A stretch of DNA of 64,000 bases, taken from contig NZ_CALPBY010000005.1 in NCBI RefSeq assembly GCF_943181405.1, positions 124,001-188,000 on the forward strand, given 5' to 3'. The number at the start of each line of letters is the position of its first letter. Position 1 is the first letter of the stretch. Below, piece after piece: positions 61,361 through 64,000 of this stretch. The DNA is from Cellulosimicrobium sp. Marseille-Q4280. GTDB lineage: Bacteria > Actinomycetota > Actinomycetes > Actinomycetales > Cellulomonadaceae. The notes beneath the pieces were generated by a model, which ran no database searches, had not been told where the DNA came from, and saw nothing but the letters and a program-made list of their open reading frames with translations. Made by a program: the position numbers and the translations under genes.

Positions 61361-61658
61361 GACCCTCTCCTTCTCGCGGCCCGCGGTCGCGGGCGGTCCG
61401 GCCACTCTGGCGAGAGCAGGACGGACGGCGCAGGCGTCGCCGGGCGCGCGGTGGACGGGACACCTGTCGGCCGGGCCTGTGGACGGCCAGGACCGGCGCA
61501 CTCTCCCGGGCCCCGTCGCGCCGGTTCCGAGAGCGGCTGCGCATTCTCTGCCAGAGTGGTGTCGATCTGCGCCGGTCTCGCGCGTCATCGTCACGAGACC
61601 TCGACCGAGGTCCTTCGTCCGGGCCGACCGGACGGCGGCACGACGTCAGGAGACGACC

Positions 61659-62075
61659 ATGAGCACCGAGTACGTCATCCTCATCCACGACGACGAGAGC
61701 GCGTGGGTGGACCCCTCACCCGAGCTCCGCGCAGCCACCTACGCACGGCACGACGAGTTCGCCCGCCTCTCCGCGGCCGGTGGCCACGAGGTCACGGGTG
61801 GCGGCGAGCTGCGCAAGACGTTCACCGCGCGGGTCGTGCGGCCCGGCGCCACGCCGGACCAGGCGCTCGTCACCGACGGACCGTTCGCCGAGCTCGCCGA
61901 GCAGGTCGGTGGGTACTACGTCGTCCAGACCGCGGACCTCGACGGCCTCGTGCGCGTCCTCGCGACCGCGTTCGCGGGCAGCCCCGAGACGTTCGAGGTC
62001 CGCCCCGTGGTGTCCGAGGAGGAGCACGCGGCCGGGCACGACGCGAGCGCCGACGTGGCCGAGGTCGGCGCATGA
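61659..62075 (+). CDS. YCII/DGPF-domain protein
   Basis: A 138-residue protein of the YCII-related (DGPF) family: EYVILIHDDESAW at the start, LRKTFTARVVRPG, VTDGPFAELAEQVGGYYVVQ with the namesake DGPF, and FEVRPVV. CAGGAGA precedes the ATG. Members accompany ECF42-group sigma factors, as here: the stop overlaps the next YCII gene (ATGA), which overlaps the sigma factor gene (GTGA). Precise function unknown; a ligand or regulatory role in the sigma pathway is proposed for such pairs. Confidence 0.9.
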   Translation: MSTEYVILIHDDESAWVDPSPELRAATYARHDEFARLSAAGGHEVTGGGELRKTFTARVVRPGATPDQALVTDGPFAELAEQVGGYYVVQTADLDGLVRVLATAFAGSPETFEVRPVVSEEEHAAGHDASADVAEVGA

Positions 62076-62419
62076 GGTTCATGGTGCTGCTGTACGAGGA
62101 CGAGCAGGTCTGGGCACGGATGCGTGACGCGCACCGCGACGAGTACCTCCGGCGCCACGACGACTTCGCCGCCGCGGTGCGCGCGCGGGGGACGATCGTG
62201 GCCGCCGAGGCGCTAACCCCCGTCGCCGCCGCCACGACCCTGCGCCGTGCCGACCAGCGCGTCACGGTGACCGAGGGCCCCTTCGCGGAGACCGTGGAGC
62301 ACCTCGGCGGCTTCTACCTGGTCGACCTGCCCGACCTCGACGCCGTGGTGGACGCCGTCGCCCTCCTGCCGCCCTACACGGTCGAGGTCCGCCCCGTGGT
62401 GGACGTCGACGACCTGTGA
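62072..62419 (+). CDS. YCII/DGPF-domain protein
   Basis: A 115-residue second DGPF protein: RFMVLLYEDEQVW, VAAEALTPVAAATTLRR, VTEGPFAETVEHLGGFYLVDL (EGPF for DGPF) and YTVEVRPVVDVDDL. It is compact and close to the family core length. Start in an ATGA overlap with the first copy and stop in a GTGA overlap with the sigma factor, so the three are made together. The two copies are clearly paralogous. Confidence 0.9.
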   Translation: MRFMVLLYEDEQVWARMRDAHRDEYLRRHDDFAAAVRARGTIVAAEALTPVAAATTLRRADQRVTVTEGPFAETVEHLGGFYLVDLPDLDAVVDAVALLPPYTVEVRPVVDVDDL

Positions 62420-63690
62420 GCCCCGAGGAGACTGGGCACACCGCCGACGACGCGCTCGCCGCTGCCTGGCGCGAGCACTGGGCACGGCTCCTCGGTGCCC
62501 TCGTGGCCCGCTACCGCCGACCGGACCTCGCCGAGGACGCGCTCGCCGACGCGTTCGCGGCGGCCGCCCGGACCTGGCCGGCGGACGGCGTCCCCGCCAA
62601 CCCCGCCGGCTGGCTGCGCACCGCTGCCGGCCGGCGGGTCCTGGACCGTCTCCGGGCGGAGGCGGTCGCCCTCCGGAAGGAACCCCTGATGGTCGTCGAG
62701 GAGCGTGGTCGGCCCGGATCACCCGATCCTGGCGACGACCGCGACGAGGGCGCGCACGTCCCCGACGAACGTCTGCGGCTCGTCTTCGCGTGCTCCCACC
62801 CCGCGCTGGCCCCCGAGGCCCGCGCGGCGCTCACGCTCCGGTTCGTCGCCGGTCTCGGGGTACCCGACATCGCGCGGCTGTTCCTCGTGCCCGAGGCGAC
62901 CATGGCGGCGCGCATCACGCGGGCCAAGAAGCGCCTCGCGGCGTCGGGCATCCCGTTCGCGGTGCCTGCGCCCGAGCACCTCGACGAACGGCTCGACGTC
63001 GTCGCGACGGTGCTCTACCTCGTCTTCACCGCCGGCTACGCGCCCGGGACGGGGCCCGACCTGGTCCGCGTCGAGCTCGCGGGCGAGGCGATCCGCCTGG
63101 TCCGTCTCCTCGACGAGCTGCTCCCGGGCCGCCCCGTCGTCCGCGCCCTCCTCGCGCTCCTCGTGCTGCAGCATGCGCGTCGCGACGCGAGGACCGGCCC
63201 CGACGGCGCCCTGGTCCTGCTCGCGGACCAGGACCGTTCGCGGTGGCACGCCGACGAGATCGTCGTCGGGCTCGAGGTCCTCTCCTCCGTGCCCGACGAC
63301 GCTGCCGGGCTCGCGCAGGACTACCTCCTCCAGGCGCGGGTCGCCGCGGAGCACGCCGTCGCACGCACCGCGGGCGACACCGACTGGGCCGCGATCGCGA
63401 CCCTCTACGCCGCTCTCGAGGACCACACCGGCTCGCCCGTCGTCCGCCTCGCGCGCGCCGTCGCGGTCGCCGAGTCCTCGGGTCCGGAGGCCGGGCTCGC
63501 CCTGCTCGACGGGCTCGACGCCGCCCTGCCTCACCACCACCGGCTCCTGGCCGTGCGCGGCGAGCTCCTCGCGCGCTCCGGGCAGGCCGACGCCGCGGTC
63601 GCCGCGCTGGAGCTCGCCATCGAGCGGTGCGCCAACGACGTCGAGCGCGCGCACCTCGAGCGCCGTCGCCGGGAGGTCGCCGGCGGGTGA
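62416..63690 (+). CDS. ECF RNA polymerase sigma factor, ECF42-like, with TPR-type C-terminal extension
   Basis: A 424-residue sigma factor. Region 2 spans about 15-85 (WREHWARLLGALVARYRRPDLAEDALADAF, PAGWLRTAAGRRVLDRLR), region 4 about 125-180 (LRLVFACSHPALAPEARAALTLRFVAGL, FLVPEATMAARITRAKKRL). A further ~240 residues (DUF6596/TPR-like; ALYAALEDHTGSPVVRLARAVAVAE) replace an anti-sigma partner, as in ECF42. GTG start overlapping the YCII stop. It sits within the tad neighbourhood but on the other strand. Target promoters unknown. Confidence 0.92.
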   Translation: MSPEETGHTADDALAAAWREHWARLLGALVARYRRPDLAEDALADAFAAAARTWPADGVPANPAGWLRTAAGRRVLDRLRAEAVALRKEPLMVVEERGRPGSPDPGDDRDEGAHVPDERLRLVFACSHPALAPEARAALTLRFVAGLGVPDIARLFLVPEATMAARITRAKKRLAASGIPFAVPAPEHLDERLDVVATVLYLVFTAGYAPGTGPDLVRVELAGEAIRLVRLLDELLPGRPVVRALLALLVLQHARRDARTGPDGALVLLADQDRSRWHADEIVVGLEVLSSVPDDAAGLAQDYLLQARVAAEHAVARTAGDTDWAAIATLYAALEDHTGSPVVRLARAVAVAESSGPEAGLALLDGLDAALPHHHRLLAVRGELLARSGQADAAVAALELAIERCANDVERAHLERRRREVAGG

Positions 63691-63698
63691 GCCGTGGT

Positions 63699-64000
63699 TC
63701 AGCCGCCGAGGAGACCCGAACCGAGCGAGAGCAGCACGGGCAGCAGGCCCACGAGGACGAACGCCGGCAGGAAGCACGCGCCGAGCGGCAGGACGAGGTG
63801 GACGCCGAGCCGGGCCGCGGCGCTCCGCGCGGCCGCCGCACGGTCCTGCCGCAGCGCGTCCCCCGCCGCCCGCAGCGAGCCGACCGGTCCCGCGCCGTGC
63901 ACCCAGGACGGCCGCAGGGCACGGCGCACCACGTCGAGGCGTCGGGGGACGTCGTCCCACGCGCCGTCCCAGGCCGACCCGAGCACGAGCGCGGCGCTCG
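63699..64000 (-). CDS. Type II secretion F / TadC-like membrane protein, C-terminal part (right edge)
   Basis: The last ~100 codons of a minus-strand gene that continues beyond the window. GSAWDGAWDDVPRRLDVVRRAL and the terminal helices (ARLGVHLVLPLGACFLPAFVLVGLLPVLLSL) are the usual C-terminus of actinobacterial T2SSF/TadC-like proteins. With the pilin and TadE genes downstream on the same strand it belongs to the tad locus, now separated from them by the ECF/YCII module. The rest of the protein and tadA/tadB should lie to the right. Confidence 0.8.
   Translation of the reverse strand, partial: SAALVLGSAWDGAWDDVPRRLDVVRRALRPSWVHGAGPVGSLRAAGDALRQDRAAAARSAAARLGVHLVLPLGACFLPAFVLVGLLPVLLSLGSGLLGG

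Overview
The window is very GC-rich (by eye well above 70%) with strong G/C preference at third codon positions. Its gene content is typical of an actinomycete: an F420-dependent oxidoreductase, a tad-type pilus locus with a DUF4244 pilin, a vacuolar-type H+-pyrophosphatase, a CsoR-type copper operator, many GTG starts and many apparently leaderless genes. The best guess is a member of the Micrococcales, Cellulomonadaceae/Promicromonosporaceae type (Cellulosimicrobium-, Isoptericola- or Cellulomonas-like). That placement is inference from protein style; no marker gene was compared.

Layout. 0-3.6 kb: 3' end of a rifampin ADP-ribosyltransferase, then a minus-strand padR / small ORF / heme A synthase unit divergent from an atypical SDR and a small membrane protein. 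3.8-6.8 kb: ABC1/UbiB kinase-like membrane protein, cupin, DUF4126 protein. 6.9-11.5 kb: a LacI regulator and a three-gene sugar-catabolic operon (Gfo/Idh/MocA dehydrogenase, DUF993 protein, TIM-barrel isomerase) with a LacI-type operator inside its promoter. 11.6-14 kb: copper P1B-ATPase behind a perfect CsoR-type operator. 14-20 kb: hydrolase, secreted stalk protein, tRNA-Thr(CGT), TAP-type lipoprotein peptidase, lipoprotein, SHOCT protein, F420 oxidoreductase.

20.2-31.6 kb: holB-tmk and topA, with an accessory block between them (HAD hydrolase, MarR/OhrR regulator, oxidoreductase, MacB-like ABC exporter). 31.7-42.5 kb: PAP2 phosphatase, TetR, a jetA-jetB-jetC (Wadjet/MksFEB-type SMC) operon without an adjacent jetD, VKOR, serine hydrolase. 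Unusual palindromic and tandem repeats flank the topA-PAP2-tetR segment and touch the 3' end of jetC. 42.5-54.7 kb: class I methyltransferase, two adjacent secreted paralogues, a TetR + GH3 beta-glucosidase unit, hppA, a GyrI-like protein, alpha/beta hydrolase, M18 aminopeptidase, SRPBCC protein. 54.8-64 kb: a DEAH-type helicase and the tad cluster (TadE-like, TadE, DUF4244 pilin, TadC-like), interrupted by an ATP-grasp-like orphan, an IS481 transposase remnant, a secreted esterase and an ECF sigma factor with two DGPF/YCII proteins.

The holB-tmk-topA / methyltransferase / hppA / helicase / tad genes look like a conserved actinobacterial backbone into which accessory modules have been placed. 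The observations most worth following are the Wadjet-like operon lacking JetD beside the repeat family, the recurrent leaderless promoter architecture (a TANNNT box 6-7 nt before the start codon at eleven genes), and the well-resolved operator/regulator pairs.
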